Source: Terriglobus albidus
GTDB taxonomy: Bacteria > Acidobacteriota > Terriglobia > Terriglobales > Acidobacteriaceae
Assembly (NCBI RefSeq): GCF_025685425.1
Contig: NZ_JAGTAS010000053.1
Span: 1 to 64,000 of the forward strand
Reading direction: 5' to 3'
DNA length: 64,000 nt
The notes under the pieces are model-generated. The model ran no database searches and had not been told where the DNA came from. It worked only from the letters and a program-made list of their open reading frames with translations. The translations under genes were made by a program, and so were the position numbers. Of this stretch, positions 9,109 through 18,863 are shown one piece after another (the stretch's first letter is position 1; each line of letters begins with the position of its first letter).

Positions 9109-9603
9109 ATGGAAGCAAATGAACTGAAGGACCTTCGCGAACTCGTAGAGTTTCTGAAAGACAACAAGATTGCCGAATTCGATCTTGAACGTGGCGACCT
9201 CAAAGTCCGTATTAAATTCACTGGCCCGCCCGCTCCGGCGGCTATTGACTACACACAACTCGCCACGTTGATTCCGCAGCAGACGATTGCACCGGCGCCC
9301 TTGGTGGCAGCAGCCGCGCCGGTCTCTGCGCCCGCGGCCGAGGTACAAGCGCCGGCGGAAGCTGTTCATGAGGTGAAATCTCCGATCGTCGGCACCTTCT
9401 ATGAATCTTCGGCGCCGGGGGCGGCTCCGTTTGTCAAAGTTGGCGATCAGGTTGAGGTCGGCCAGGTGCTGTGCATCGTGGAAGCCATGAAGCTGATGAA
9501 CGAGATTGAATCTGATGTCGCGGGAGAGATCGTACGTCGCATCGCTAACAACGGCCAGCCGGTGGAATATGGCCAGCCGCTCTTTGCCGTCAAGCCACGT
9601 TGA
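9109..9603 (+). CDS. accB: Biotin carboxyl carrier protein of acetyl-CoA carboxylase
   Basis: 164 residues: a short N-terminal helix region ([17 protein letters not shown]), an Ala/Pro-rich linker (about 60-85) and the biotinyl domain with [11 protein letters not shown], the biotinylated lysine being about residue 128. It carries the carboxyl group between AccC and the carboxyltransferase in the first step of fatty acid synthesis. It is followed after 41 bp by accC. Confidence 0.96.
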   Translation: MEANELKDLRELVEFLKDNKIAEFDLERGDLKVRIKFTGPPAPAAIDYTQLATLIPQQTIAPAPLVAAAAPVSAPAAEVQAPAEAVHEVKSPIVGTFYESSAPGAAPFVKVGDQVEVGQVLCIVEAMKLMNEIESDVAGEIVRRIANNGQPVEYGQPLFAVKPR

Positions 9604-9644
9604 GACGCTGTTCGACCTATCCCCGGTAACAAGACTGGAAGAAG

Positions 9645-11006
9645 ATGTTTCGCAAAGTCCTTATCGCCAATCGCGGTGAAATCGCGCTTCGAGTGATCAA
9701 TGCCTGTAAGGAAATGGGCATTCGTACCGTCGCGGTCTATTCGACGGCGGACCGCAATTCACTGCACGTCCGTTTTGCCGATGAAGCTATCTGCATCGGA
9801 CCGCCTCGCTCGGCCGAGAGTTACCTGAATGTGCCGGCGGTGATCTCTGCTGCAGAGATTGCGGATGTGGATGCCATTCATCCTGGCTATGGTCTGCTTT
9901 CGGAGAATGCTAATTTTGCCGAGGTATGCCGCGCATCGAATATCAAGTTCATCGGGCCGCCGCCTGAAGTAACACGCATGATGGGCGAGAAGTCTACCGC
10001 GCGCCAGACGATGAAGAAGGCGAAGGTGCCGATTCTTCCTGGATCAGATGGCGTGATCGGCAGCGTAGATGAAGCTCTGGAGTGGGCCAAGTCCGTTGGC
10101 TATCCCGTCATTTTGAAGGCTGTAGCCGGCGGCGGCGGACGTGGAATGCGTATCTGCCGTTCTCCGCAGGAGCTTCCAGACCTCTATAACCAGGCATCGA
10201 CCGAGGCGCTGAATGCCTTTGGAAATGGTGACCTGTATATGGAAAAGTTCATCGAACGGCCTCGTCACATTGAGTTCCAGGTGCTGGCCGATGAACATGG
10301 TAATGTTCTTTCTCTCAATGAGCGCGAGTGCTCCATCCAGAGGCGTCATCAGAAGCTGATCGAAGAAGCCCCTTCACTCAAGGTCACACAGCAACAGCGT
10401 GAAGAGATGGGTAAGGTAATCCGCAAGTCGCTCAAGGATATCGGCTATTGGAATGCGGGTACGATCGAGTTCCTGATGGATGAGGACGGGAAGATCTACT
10501 TCATTGAGATGAATACCCGTATCCAGGTGGAGCATCCTGTGACGGAGATGATCACCGGTATTGACCTGGTGAAGGCGCAGCTGCGCGTTGCTGGCGGAGA
10601 GAAGTTGACGGAGATTATTCCGCAGCCCATCGTGATCAACGGGCACGCGATCGAGTGCCGTATCAATGCGGAACATCCGGAGAAATTCACTCCTTCGGCC
10701 GGCAAGATTACAGCCTTCAATCTGCCAGGCGGCAATGGCGTCCGCGTTGACACTGCACAGTATGCAGAAGGAGTTGTGCCGCCGTACTACGACTCACTAA
10801 TCGGCAAGCTGATTGTGCACGGGAAAGACCGCGAAGAAGCGATGAATAAGATGCAGAGGGCTCTCGACCAGTTCATCGTGCAAGGCATTCATACGACGAT
10901 TCCGCTGCATAAAAAGATCTTCGAGGATGAAGAGTTCCGCGCTGGGAACTTCGATACTAAGTTCATGGAACGCTTCTTCGAACGGGAGAAGGCGAAGGCC
11001 GAATAG
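9645..11006 (+). CDS. accC: Biotin carboxylase subunit of acetyl-CoA carboxylase
   Basis: 453 residues, the standard length. Starts [21 protein letters not shown]-grasp motifs include the glycine-rich loop [13 protein letters not shown], the segment [13 protein letters not shown] and the catalytic stretch [16 protein letters not shown]. It carboxylates biotin on AccB with ATP and bicarbonate. The carboxyltransferase genes accA and accD are not in the window. Same operon as accB. Confidence 0.97.
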   Translation: MFRKVLIANRGEIALRVINACKEMGIRTVAVYSTADRNSLHVRFADEAICIGPPRSAESYLNVPAVISAAEIADVDAIHPGYGLLSENANFAEVCRASNIKFIGPPPEVTRMMGEKSTARQTMKKAKVPILPGSDGVIGSVDEALEWAKSVGYPVILKAVAGGGGRGMRICRSPQELPDLYNQASTEALNAFGNGDLYMEKFIERPRHIEFQVLADEHGNVLSLNERECSIQRRHQKLIEEAPSLKVTQQQREEMGKVIRKSLKDIGYWNAGTIEFLMDEDGKIYFIEMNTRIQVEHPVTEMITGIDLVKAQLRVAGGEKLTEIIPQPIVINGHAIECRINAEHPEKFTPSAGKITAFNLPGGNGVRVDTAQYAEGVVPPYYDSLIGKLIVHGKDREEAMNKMQRALDQFIVQGIHTTIPLHKKIFEDEEFRAGNFDTKFMERFFEREKAKAE

Positions 11007-11011
11007 GGATC

Positions 11012-11563
11012 ATGGAGGACGCTCTCAGGCCGTCAGACCATCGTCGATGGACTCTGCGCGGCCTGTTTCGTTCTATCCCGATATGGGTCATTCCTTTCCC
11101 TCTGTTGTACTTCGGTGTTTTGAGCTGGGGCACTGTGGGAGACCCGATCATGGCTCTCTGGTGGCATGTGCGCCACGGCAACTACGCTAACTTCAATGGT
11201 CATAGTTTTCGTCTGCCGTTGCTATGGCGCAGTACCAGCCCCGATCGTGGAGAGATCTTCCGCCTTTCGCATACCGTGCAGTTGAATCTCGATCATGCCG
11301 TCGGCGGGATACGTAATGAGCAACAGGCCGAGGCATTCCAGAGACAGATCCTTGCAACCTATGGCCGAGGCGTGGAGGAAGGACGTTTTTCTCCAGAGAC
11401 AATTCGAGCGCACGGGCTGAGCTTTCTTTGTGTCCATGAAAATTCCGCACAGCCCTGGGCGTTGTATATGTGCGTAGTTCCGGGAACAGACTGGCAGATC
11501 GGATTGACCGGAGGCCGGGCCGGTTTGGACGATGCACGTCGCATCCTGGCGTCGGCGCGGTAA
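11012..11563 (+). CDS. Unknown single-pass membrane protein in the acc-thiE operon
   Basis: 183 residues starting 5 bp after accC. One hydrophobic stretch (IPIWVIPFPLLYFGVLSW, about 22-40), probably a membrane anchor, precedes a soluble domain (about 55-183) containing FRLPLLWRST, LSFLCVHENS and MCVVPGTDWQIGLTGG. No family is recognised. Tight spacing to accC and to thiE (5 bp) supports it being a real, co-translated gene. Confidence 0.7.
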   Translation: MEDALRPSDHRRWTLRGLFRSIPIWVIPFPLLYFGVLSWGTVGDPIMALWWHVRHGNYANFNGHSFRLPLLWRSTSPDRGEIFRLSHTVQLNLDHAVGGIRNEQQAEAFQRQILATYGRGVEEGRFSPETIRAHGLSFLCVHENSAQPWALYMCVVPGTDWQIGLTGGRAGLDDARRILASAR

Positions 11564-11568
11564 CCATC

Positions 11569-12198
11569 ATGCAGATTCCTCGGCTTTATCCCATCCTCGA
11601 CGCCGGTGTATTGGCCGCACGGCAGATCTCGATCGAACAGTTTGCAGGGGAACTGGCATCGGCTGGGGTCTCGCTGCTGCAGTATCGTGACAAGGCCGCC
11701 TCGCCGCAGGCTACTCTTGCGAATCTACAGCGAATCCGATCGTCTACTCCAGGAGTAACGCTGTTGCTGAACGATCGCCCTGATCTGGCTCGGATTGGAC
11801 GATGTGATGGTGTTCATGTCGGACAGACCGACCTTCATCCAGATGATGCCCGCCGGATCGTCGGCGCCGGGAAGCTTATCGGTGTGTCGACGCATACGTT
11901 TGATCAGTTCGAGGCGGCAGTGTCGACTGAAGCGGACTATCTGGCGATTGGGCCGATTTATGCCACGGCGACAAAGCAGAATCCGGACCCGGTGACCGGG
12001 TTAGCGCTTCTGCGGCAGGTCCGCAAACTGACTCAAAAGCCGATCGTCGCGATTGGGGGTATCACGTCTGAGAGAGCACTGGAGGTGCTGGATGCGGGTG
12101 CGGATTCGGTCGCTGTGATCTCAGCGCTTGTGCCTGCTGGACCGGAGCTTTCAGCATTGCCGTTGGTCGAGGTTTTCCTGAGCGCGGTGATGAGGTAA
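11569..12198 (+). CDS. thiE: Thiamine-phosphate synthase
   Basis: 209 residues from ATG 11569 (MQIPRLYPILDAG); an open frame extends upstream to 11470 but lies within the preceding gene. TIM-barrel thiamine-phosphate synthase motifs: LLQYRDKA (diphosphate/Mg binding), LLLNDRPDLA, GVHVGQTDL, GVSTHTFDQ, YLAIGPIYATATK and VAIGGI. It joins the thiazole and pyrimidine halves of thiamine. No THI-box riboswitch is seen, consistent with its position as last gene of the acc operon. Confidence 0.93.
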   Translation: MQIPRLYPILDAGVLAARQISIEQFAGELASAGVSLLQYRDKAASPQATLANLQRIRSSTPGVTLLLNDRPDLARIGRCDGVHVGQTDLHPDDARRIVGAGKLIGVSTHTFDQFEAAVSTEADYLAIGPIYATATKQNPDPVTGLALLRQVRKLTQKPIVAIGGITSERALEVLDAGADSVAVISALVPAGPELSALPLVEVFLSAVMR

Positions 12199-12292
12199 GG
12201 CACTCTAATCAGGCAGCAAGGGTGTACTGTCGATGTGCCTTGAAATGCACCGTTTGAGGTTCATTTCTGCACGACGGGAGGGGTGTTAACGG

Positions 12293-12305
12293 TATACTTA
12301 CTAAT
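12293..12305 (+). promoter_or_regulatory. Candidate -10 element for a leaderless ispH transcript
   Basis: TATACT at 12293-12298 lies 7 bp before the GTG start codon of ispH (12306), so transcription would begin at or next to the start codon. The only purine-rich stretch (GGGAGGGG, about 12276-12283) is too far upstream to serve as a ribosome-binding site. No convincing -35 hexamer is seen. Confidence 0.4.
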
Positions 12306-13328
12306 GTGACCACCACTGCATCTGAACCTCGAGTCAACAACCTCTCCAACCAGGCCGAGGCCGCAAAGCGCGTTCTGTTACTTAAGCCGCGTGGCTTTTG
12401 CGCCGGCGTTGTGCGAGCCGTCGATATTGTGAAGATCGCGCTGGATACCTTTGGTGCGCCGATTTATGTCCGTAAGGAGATCGTTCACAACCGCTATGTT
12501 GTGAGCGACCTGGCGAAGAAGGGTGCGATCTTCGTCAACGAGCTTGATGAGGTTCCCTCCGGTGCGCGTGTCATCTTCTCGGCGCATGGCGTATCGCCCG
12601 CAGTGCGCGCGGTTGCCAAGGAACGTGGCTTGAAAGTGATTGACGCGACCTGTCCGTTGGTCACCAAGGTTCACGTAGAGGCGATCAAGTTCGCCAAGCA
12701 GGGGTACTCGCTGGTGCTGGTGGGGCACCGTGAGCACGAAGAGGTTGAAGGCACACAGGGCGAAGCGCCTGAGGTCACGCAGGTTGTTTCTACAGTGGAA
12801 GAGGTGAATAACCTCGTTGTTCCCGATCCTGACAAGGTTGCCTATTTGACCCAGACCACGCTCTCACTGGATGAGGCGCGGGACATGATCGAGGCGCTGA
12901 AGAAGAAATTCCCGAATATCGTCGGGCCGCATGCCCAGGACATTTGCTATGCCACAGAAAACCGCCAGACTGCTGTCAAGAACGTGGCGCACGGTGCGGA
13001 TCTGGTGCTGGTAGTGGGTTCGAAGAACAGCTCGAACTCAAACCGCCTGGTGGAGGTCTCTCAGAATCTGGGTACGAACAGCTACCTGATCGATAAGGCT
13101 GAGGATATTCAGCCGCAGTGGTTGAATGGCGTTGACAATGTAGCAGTGACCGCAGGTGCTTCGGCTCCTGAAGTACTGGTGCAGGAGGTAATTGAATACC
13201 TCCAGACTAAGGGATTTGGTTCGGTAGATGAAGTGGAAGTCATGCCGGAGAATGTGCGTTTCGGTCTCCCTCCGGAGATCGTGCAGGCTATCAAGCCAGC
13301 TCCGGGCGCAGTGACCGTAGGCGCCTAA
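12306..13328 (+). CDS. ispH: 4-hydroxy-3-methylbut-2-enyl diphosphate reductase
   Basis: 340 residues, GTG start. Last step of the MEP pathway, making IPP and DMAPP with a [4Fe-4S] cluster. The three cluster cysteines are at about 32 (PRGFCAGVVRA), 114 (DATCPLVTKVH) and 212 (QDICYATENRQ). The conserved FSAHGVSP and GHREHEEVEGTQGE segments are present. It sits directly before the squalene-hopene cyclase gene, linking precursor supply with hopanoid synthesis. Confidence 0.96.
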   Translation: MTTTASEPRVNNLSNQAEAAKRVLLLKPRGFCAGVVRAVDIVKIALDTFGAPIYVRKEIVHNRYVVSDLAKKGAIFVNELDEVPSGARVIFSAHGVSPAVRAVAKERGLKVIDATCPLVTKVHVEAIKFAKQGYSLVLVGHREHEEVEGTQGEAPEVTQVVSTVEEVNNLVVPDPDKVAYLTQTTLSLDEARDMIEALKKKFPNIVGPHAQDICYATENRQTAVKNVAHGADLVLVVGSKNSSNSNRLVEVSQNLGTNSYLIDKAEDIQPQWLNGVDNVAVTAGASAPEVLVQEVIEYLQTKGFGSVDEVEVMPENVRFGLPPEIVQAIKPAPGAVTVGA

Positions 13329-13363
13329 GCAGGGTGCGTCTAAGAACTGAGGTTTCCGAACGC

Positions 13364-15400
13364 ATGGCAATTGACGCTAGTAAATCGACGGCATCGTCTC
13401 AAGCAGGCACACAGCCTCGCTTCGGGCGAATGGACCTCGAACTGGACAAAGTTTCCTCTGGCATTAAACGAGCAGTCGATTGGCTCTTCGCTCAGCAGCA
13501 CCAGGATGGTTACTGGTGCGGTGAGCTGGAAGCTGACGTCATGCTCGAAGCGGATTACATCTTCGTGCATACCCTGCTTGGTACGGGTGACCGGGCGAAG
13601 ATGGAGCGCGCCGTCAATGAGATTCTGCGTCATCAGAACGCCGATGGTGGATGGAGTCTCTATCCTGGCGGACCATCGAATGTGAACTACGGCGTAAAGG
13701 CCTATCTGGCATTGAAACTGATGGGCTGGAGAGCCGACCACCCGTTGATGGTGAAGGCACGTGAGAATGTGCTTTCGCTTGGCGGTGTGGTGGAGTGCAA
13801 TACCTTCACCAAACTCTATCTCTGCGCTCTGGGAGCGTACGAATACGATGCAGTGCCGGCGATTCCGCCGGAGATCATCCTCTTTCCCAACTGGTTTTAC
13901 TTCAACATCTACGAGATTTCTTCCTGGTCACGCGGCATTCTGGTGCCGCTGTCGATCATCTATGCGAAGAAGCCGTTCAAGAAGCTTGCACCCGAGCAAG
14001 AGATCAATGAGTTATTCCTCGGCGGCCGCGACAAAGCCAATCTTCATCTGCGCTGGGACAAGAAGCGGCCGGTAAGCTGGCGTAATTTCTTCCTTCTATG
14101 CGATCGTGTCGCACACTGGGCAGAGCGTGTTCATATTCGTCCGCTTCGCAGCATGGCGATCAAGAAGGCTGAGAAGTGGATGCTGGAGCGCTTCGAGAAG
14201 TCTGACGGACTTGGCGCGATCTACCCCGCAATGTTGAACGCCATTGTGGCGTTGCGCTGCCTTGGTTATTCAATGGATGATCCTGTCCTGATCCGCGCGG
14301 TGGACGAGTTTGAGAAGCTCGGCATTGACTGTCCGGAAGGAACCGAGGACTATCCCACGCCGACATTCCGCATGCAACCGTGTTTCCCGCCGGTGTGGGA
14401 TACAGCGCAAGCGATCTATGCGTTGGGCGAAGCCGGTGTGGCGAAGGATGATCCCCGCATGATCAAAGCTGCGGACTGGATCCTGAGCAAGGAAGTCCGT
14501 CACAAAGGTGACTGGGCTGAGAAGGTGCGCAACGTAGAACCGGGCGGATGGTACTTCGAGTTCAATAACGAGTTCTATCCGGATGTGGACGATACCGGCC
14601 AGGTGCTGCTCGCTCTGAAGAGTGTGGATAACCCGCGCGAGCGCTACCAGGACGAAGTGTGCGAACGCGCGCTTAACTGGATTTGGGCGATGCAGTGCAA
14701 GAACGGTGGATGGGCTGCCTTCGATAAGGACAATACGAAGACTATCTTCGAGCAGATCCCGTTTGCAGACCATAATGCCATGCTCGATCCGCCGACGGTG
14801 GACATTACCGGCCGCATGCTGGAGATGCTGTCGCTGTATGGCTACAACCGTTCTGACAAGCGCGTCGAAAAGGCAGTGCAGTTCATCCTCTCAGAGCAGG
14901 AGAGTGACGGTAGCTGGTTTGGCCGTTGGGGTGTGAACTATCTCTACGGCACATTCCTGGTTCTGCGGGGACTGCAGGCGATGGGAATGTGGAGCCACGA
15001 GCCCTGCATTCTGCAGGCAACCGAATGGGTGCGCATGGTGCAGAATCCCGATGGCGGCTGGGGCGAGAGCTGCGGAACGTATGACGATCCATTGCAGCGT
15101 GGCATCGGTCCAAGTACACCATCACAGACGGCATGGGCTCTACTGGCGCTGCTTGCCGGCGGGGACGTCCGTTCGGATTCTGTTGCCAAGGGTGTGCGTT
15201 GGCTGATCGACCACCAGCACGAAGACGGAAGCTGGGATGAGCTGGTGCCAGGCCGCAACGGCGAAAGTTATTACACCGGCACGGGCTTCCCGCGCGTCTT
15301 TTACCTGGGATATCACCTGTACAAGCAGTACTTCCCACTGCTGGCATTGACGACTTATATCAAGGCGCGCGAGACGGAAGTCTCTGGCGCGCTGGAATAA
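13364..15400 (+). CDS. shc: Squalene-hopene cyclase
   Basis: 678 residues from ATG 13364 (GAGG at 13349-13352 upstream; a GTG at 13334 is possible but less likely). Catalytic acid motif DVDDTGQ at about 407-413. Several QW repeats are visible: QQHQDGYWCGELE, QNADGGWSLY, QCKNGGWAAFD, QESDGSWFGRWG, QNPDGGWGESCG and HQHEDGSWDE. It cyclises squalene to hopene/diplopterol at the inner membrane. It heads the hopanoid genes and is followed by hpnH after 29 bp. Confidence 0.97.
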   Translation: MAIDASKSTASSQAGTQPRFGRMDLELDKVSSGIKRAVDWLFAQQHQDGYWCGELEADVMLEADYIFVHTLLGTGDRAKMERAVNEILRHQNADGGWSLYPGGPSNVNYGVKAYLALKLMGWRADHPLMVKARENVLSLGGVVECNTFTKLYLCALGAYEYDAVPAIPPEIILFPNWFYFNIYEISSWSRGILVPLSIIYAKKPFKKLAPEQEINELFLGGRDKANLHLRWDKKRPVSWRNFFLLCDRVAHWAERVHIRPLRSMAIKKAEKWMLERFEKSDGLGAIYPAMLNAIVALRCLGYSMDDPVLIRAVDEFEKLGIDCPEGTEDYPTPTFRMQPCFPPVWDTAQAIYALGEAGVAKDDPRMIKAADWILSKEVRHKGDWAEKVRNVEPGGWYFEFNNEFYPDVDDTGQVLLALKSVDNPRERYQDEVCERALNWIWAMQCKNGGWAAFDKDNTKTIFEQIPFADHNAMLDPPTVDITGRMLEMLSLYGYNRSDKRVEKAVQFILSEQESDGSWFGRWGVNYLYGTFLVLRGLQAMGMWSHEPCILQATEWVRMVQNPDGGWGESCGTYDDPLQRGIGPSTPSQTAWALLALLAGGDVRSDSVAKGVRWLIDHQHEDGSWDELVPGRNGESYYTGTGFPRVFYLGYHLYKQYFPLLALTTYIKARETEVSGALE

Positions 15401-15429
15401 CCAAAGTTCTACCCAAGGAGTGCGAGCCG

Positions 15430-16560
15430 ATGGCAGTGCCAATCTCACAGATGCTGACGGTTGCAAGTTATGTCCTGAAGCAGAAGATCAAAGGCAACAA
15501 GCGGTATCCGCTGGTGCTGATGCTGGAGCCGTTGTTTCGCTGCAACCTTGCCTGTGCCGGTTGCGGAAAGATTCAATATCCCGCCCACATCCTCAAGACG
15601 GATCTCACCCCGGAGCAATGCTTTGCTGCCGTGGAAGAGTGCGGCGTGCCCATGGTCTCTATCCCGGGCGGTGAGCCGTTACTGCATCCGCAGATGCCAG
15701 AGATTGTTGCCGGTCTGGTGGCGCGCAAAAAGTACGTCTACATGTGCACCAACGCACTGCTGCTGAAGGAGAAGCTCCATCTCTTCACGCCGAGCAAGTA
15801 TCTCTCATTCTCGGTGCACGTCGACGGGCAGAAGGAGCACCACGATTTCGCTGTATGCCGCGAAGGCGGTCACGACCAGGCGATGGAAGGCGTTCGTGAA
15901 GCGGTGAAGCGCGGCTTCCGCGTGACGACGAACACGACTCTCTTCGATGGCGCCGATCCGAACTCGGTGCGGGCTCACTTTGATGAGCTCACGCGCGCAG
16001 GCGTTGAAAGCATGATGGTCTCGCCGGGTTATACCTACGACAAGGCGCCGGATCAGAGCCATTTCCTGGGTAAGGCGAAGTCGCGCCGCATGTTCCGCGC
16101 TATCCTGTCGAACCGCAAGAAAGAATGGCAGTTCAACTCGCACCCGCTCTTCCTCGAGTTCCTGATGGGGAAGATTAACTTTGAATGCACGCCCTGGGGA
16201 ATGCCGACCTATAACATCTTCGGTTGGCAGAAGCCCTGCTACCTGCTGCAGGATGGTTACGCCGATTCCTTCAAGGAACTGATGGAAGCCACCGAGTGGG
16301 CCAACTACGGCGCAAAGAGCGGCAATCCGCGTTGTGCGAACTGCATGGTGCATTCGGGGCATGAGGCTTCGGCGGTGAACTATGGCTTCGGATCGCTACG
16401 TGGTTTCATCCGTACGGCCAAGGCCTATATGAACGCTCTGTACTCCGATGCAGGAGCACAGAAACTGCTGGATGAGTGGCAGCCGGAACACCGCGGACCA
16501 CTGGTTCAGATCGCCACGACACCCGCCGCGCAAACCGGCGAACTGGTCTCAGGAGACTAA
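15430..16560 (+). CDS. hpnH: Hopanoid radical SAM protein HpnH
   Basis: 376 residues. Radical SAM cluster motif C38-x3-C42-x2-C45 (RCNLACAGCGKIQYP), followed by VSIPGGEPLLHP. HpnH attaches the 5'-deoxyadenosyl group to diploptene, giving adenosylhopane, the first step to extended hopanoids. A C-terminal cysteine pair (NPRCANCMVH) may hold another cluster or metal. Immediate downstream neighbour of shc and 4 bp before the next gene. Confidence 0.94.
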   Translation: MAVPISQMLTVASYVLKQKIKGNKRYPLVLMLEPLFRCNLACAGCGKIQYPAHILKTDLTPEQCFAAVEECGVPMVSIPGGEPLLHPQMPEIVAGLVARKKYVYMCTNALLLKEKLHLFTPSKYLSFSVHVDGQKEHHDFAVCREGGHDQAMEGVREAVKRGFRVTTNTTLFDGADPNSVRAHFDELTRAGVESMMVSPGYTYDKAPDQSHFLGKAKSRRMFRAILSNRKKEWQFNSHPLFLEFLMGKINFECTPWGMPTYNIFGWQKPCYLLQDGYADSFKELMEATEWANYGAKSGNPRCANCMVHSGHEASAVNYGFGSLRGFIRTAKAYMNALYSDAGAQKLLDEWQPEHRGPLVQIATTPAAQTGELVSGD

Positions 16561-16564
16561 GCCT

Positions 16565-17014
16565 ATGTCGACAGTGCAGCAGGAAGCGGGAAAGATCGAG
16601 CAATTGAAAGAGCATTCGGCTGATGAGCTCGAGGTTGTCGCCGGTCGTGAGCGGGAGAATCTTGAGGGCTGGATTCCGGCTCTCGCTTCCGATGATGAAG
16701 TGCGGGAAGCGTTGGAAAAGGCTTTCGATTATCGCGGCGATGTGACGATTACCAAGAAGGACGGCACGCTTATCGAGGGATATATCTTCGACCGCCGTTC
16801 GGGCACATCGTTGCATGACTCTTTCATTCGCATCATTCCGGCAAAGGGGGATCGCGCGAAGGTCAACGTCGCCTACAGCGATATCGCCGCCCTTGCATTT
16901 ACCGGCCGCGATGCCGCCGCCGGCAAGTCCTTTGAAGCCTGGGTCAAGAAATACTGGGAAAAGAAGGCTGCGGGGGAAACGAATATTGGAATCGAAGCGG
17001 AGAAGCTGGACTAG
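16565..17014 (+). CDS. Unknown 149-residue protein in the hopanoid locus
   Basis: 149 residues from ATG 16565, 4 bp after hpnH. An N-terminal acidic helical part (MSTVQQEAGKIEQLKEHSAD) is followed by VREALEKAFDYRGDVTITKKD and a compact beta-rich stretch (TLIEGYIFDRRS, FIRIIPAKG, VNVAYSDIAALAF) resembling a small Sm-like or SH3-like barrel. I do not recognise the family. Position between hpnH and hpnA suggests a hopanoid-related or membrane-related role. Its TAG stop uses the TA at which repeat copy B is inserted. Confidence 0.75.
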   Translation: MSTVQQEAGKIEQLKEHSADELEVVAGRERENLEGWIPALASDDEVREALEKAFDYRGDVTITKKDGTLIEGYIFDRRSGTSLHDSFIRIIPAKGDRAKVNVAYSDIAALAFTGRDAAAGKSFEAWVKKYWEKKAAGETNIGIEAEKLD

Positions 17015-17126
17015 AGCATTTCCCTGTAGGTGTAGAGTAGGGCTTCCGCATCTGTGAGCGTTTTCCGCAATGAAAACGCCGCTGCACTCCTCTTCCGGGA
17101 GACCTGGCAACAGGGAAAATGCTCTA
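17012..17126 (+). mobile_element. MITE-like element, copy B
   Basis: 115 bp with TA at both ends (17012-17013, 17125-17126). Terminal repeats GAGCATTTCCCTGTAG / CAACAGGGAAAATGCTC and central hairpin GTTTTCCGCAATGAAAAC. It splits the hopanoid locus between the 149 aa gene and hpnA. Without it the upstream stop would read TAA instead of TAG, so the insertion was silent. Confidence 0.88.
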
Positions 17127-17178
17127 ACTTCCTACCGGATGCGGGCTACATTTACCCGCATTGTCTTTGTGTGAGGTC

Positions 17179-18186
17179 ATGAAAGTCTTTCTCACCGGAG
17201 CGACGGGGTTCGTCGGTAACCATGTCGCGCGCCTGTATGCCGACCAGGGTGCACAGCTGCGTCTTCTGACGCGCGGCACAAACAATACACAGCTCGAAGG
17301 TATCCCGGCGGATGTGATCGCCGGTGATCTGCGGCGGCCCGAAGAGCTCCGGGCCGCAATCAACGGGTGTGATGTCGTTGTTCATGTGGCGGCGGACTAT
17401 CGTTTATGGGTCCGCGATCCGGATGATATGTACCGGGCCAATGTCACCGGAACGCGAGAATTGTTGCGCATTGCCCGTGAAGAGGCTGTGCCGAACTTTA
17501 TCTATACATCGAGTGTTGCCACCATGGGGTTTAAGACGGATGGCACAATCGTCGATGAGAGCACGCCTGTCTCCCTGGCCGACATGGTGGGCCATTACAA
17601 GAGGTCGAAGTTCCTTGCGGAGCAGGAGGCAATCGCCGCGGCCGGGATGGGCCAGCGTGTGATGATCCTGAATCCGACGACGCCGATCGGCGCTCGTGAT
17701 GTTAAGCCGACTCCAACCGGCCGTATTATTGTGGACTTTCTCAACCGCAAATTTCCGGCATATGTCGATACCGGCCTGAACCTGGTGGATGTTTCAGAGG
17801 TGGCCCGAATGCATCTTGCGGCACTGGATACCGGCCGGGCGGGAGAACGGTATATTCTCGGAGGAGAGAATCTAACGCTGAAACAGATTCTCGACCGCAT
17901 GTCGGCGATCACCGGGTTACCCTCCCCCACAATGCGGGTACCCCATACGGTCGCCATGATCTTCGCCTTCTTCGACGAAACGTTTACCGGCAAACTGCGG
18001 GGGAAAGAGCCGCGCGCTACTTTGGAGGCTGTGCGTATGGGCAAGAAGAAGATGTTCGCATCCTCGGCCAAGGCAGAGCGAGAGCTGGGATTCAAGGTCC
18101 TTCCGGTGTACAAGGCGCTACGTTCTGCTATCGACTGGTTTGTGGAGCATGGATATGCTCCCGCATATGAAGGGAAGCGGGCCTGA
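17179..18186 (+). CDS. hpnA: Hopanoid-associated sugar epimerase HpnA
   Basis: 335 residues from ATG 17179 with GAGG 4 bp upstream (a TTG at 17161 also opens the frame). Extended short-chain dehydrogenase: NAD-binding MKVFLTGATGFVGNHVARL, Ser in YTSSVATMG and catalytic YKRSK, then LNPTTPIGARD. HpnA-type epimerases occur in hopanoid clusters and are thought to act on the side-chain sugar. Its TGA overlaps the ATG of hpnG by one base, so translation is coupled. Confidence 0.88.
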   Translation: MKVFLTGATGFVGNHVARLYADQGAQLRLLTRGTNNTQLEGIPADVIAGDLRRPEELRAAINGCDVVVHVAADYRLWVRDPDDMYRANVTGTRELLRIAREEAVPNFIYTSSVATMGFKTDGTIVDESTPVSLADMVGHYKRSKFLAEQEAIAAAGMGQRVMILNPTTPIGARDVKPTPTGRIIVDFLNRKFPAYVDTGLNLVDVSEVARMHLAALDTGRAGERYILGGENLTLKQILDRMSAITGLPSPTMRVPHTVAMIFAFFDETFTGKLRGKEPRATLEAVRMGKKKMFASSAKAERELGFKVLPVYKALRSAIDWFVEHGYAPAYEGKRA

Positions 18187-18863
18187 TGGAAGAATGCTTC
18201 GGTATCGTTGCGGCGTTACCTGGAGAACTCAAGCCCCTGGTTGCCGGCTGGCAGCAGATGGAAGCGACCAACGGCGTGAATGCGTGGAAGCATCCATCTC
18301 GCAGCATTTATGCCGTGTGTGCTGGAATGGGATCGGAGGCCGCCCGGCGCGCATTTGACCATCTGACAACCATCTGTAATCCAACGACGGTCTTGTCGAT
18401 CGGTTGGGCAGGCTCCATCGATCCGCGTCTGCCTGTAGGGTCAGTGCACTATCCTTCGCAGATCGTCGATAGTGAAGCTGAGGAGCACTATCCGCTTCAT
18501 CTTGACGGCACGATGTTGCTGATCTCGGCCGACAAAGTCGCCGACCGTGGAGAGAAGTATCGACTGGCTCTGGCTTATTCCAACGCAGCCCTGGTGGATA
18601 TGGAGGCTGCGACCATTGCCAACCTCGCCTTCGCTAGAGGGTGCAAGTTCCGTTGCATCAAGGCGGTTTCAGACGGAGCGAATGAAGAGCTGCCGGATAT
18701 GAACCCCTACATCACCAAGGATGGTAAATTCGCTACGGCACCTTTCGTTGCCAGTGTGATGGTGCGTCCCTGGTACTGGGCAGCTCTTACGCGTTTTGGA
18801 AAGAATGCAAAGATGGCTGCTGAGAATCTGGCGGTTGCTGTGAAGAAGGATCTGAATCTATGA
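18186..18863 (+). CDS. hpnG: Hopanoid-associated phosphorylase HpnG
   Basis: 225 residues of the purine nucleoside phosphorylase superfamily: FGIVAALPGELKPLV at the start, AGMGSEAARRAFD, SIGWAGSIDP and VDMEAATIANLAFARG. HpnG removes adenine from adenosylhopane, yielding ribosylhopane. Overlaps hpnA by 1 bp and the dehydrogenase by 4 bp (ATGA). Confidence 0.88.
   Translation: MEECFGIVAALPGELKPLVAGWQQMEATNGVNAWKHPSRSIYAVCAGMGSEAARRAFDHLTTICNPTTVLSIGWAGSIDPRLPVGSVHYPSQIVDSEAEEHYPLHLDGTMLLISADKVADRGEKYRLALAYSNAALVDMEAATIANLAFARGCKFRCIKAVSDGANEELPDMNPYITKDGKFATAPFVASVMVRPWYWAALTRFGKNAKMAAENLAVAVKKDLNL

Noticed and set aside
11470-11568. Upstream extension of thiE
   Set aside because: It lies within the preceding gene and precedes the conserved thiamine-phosphate synthase N-terminus; ATG 11569 fits family length.
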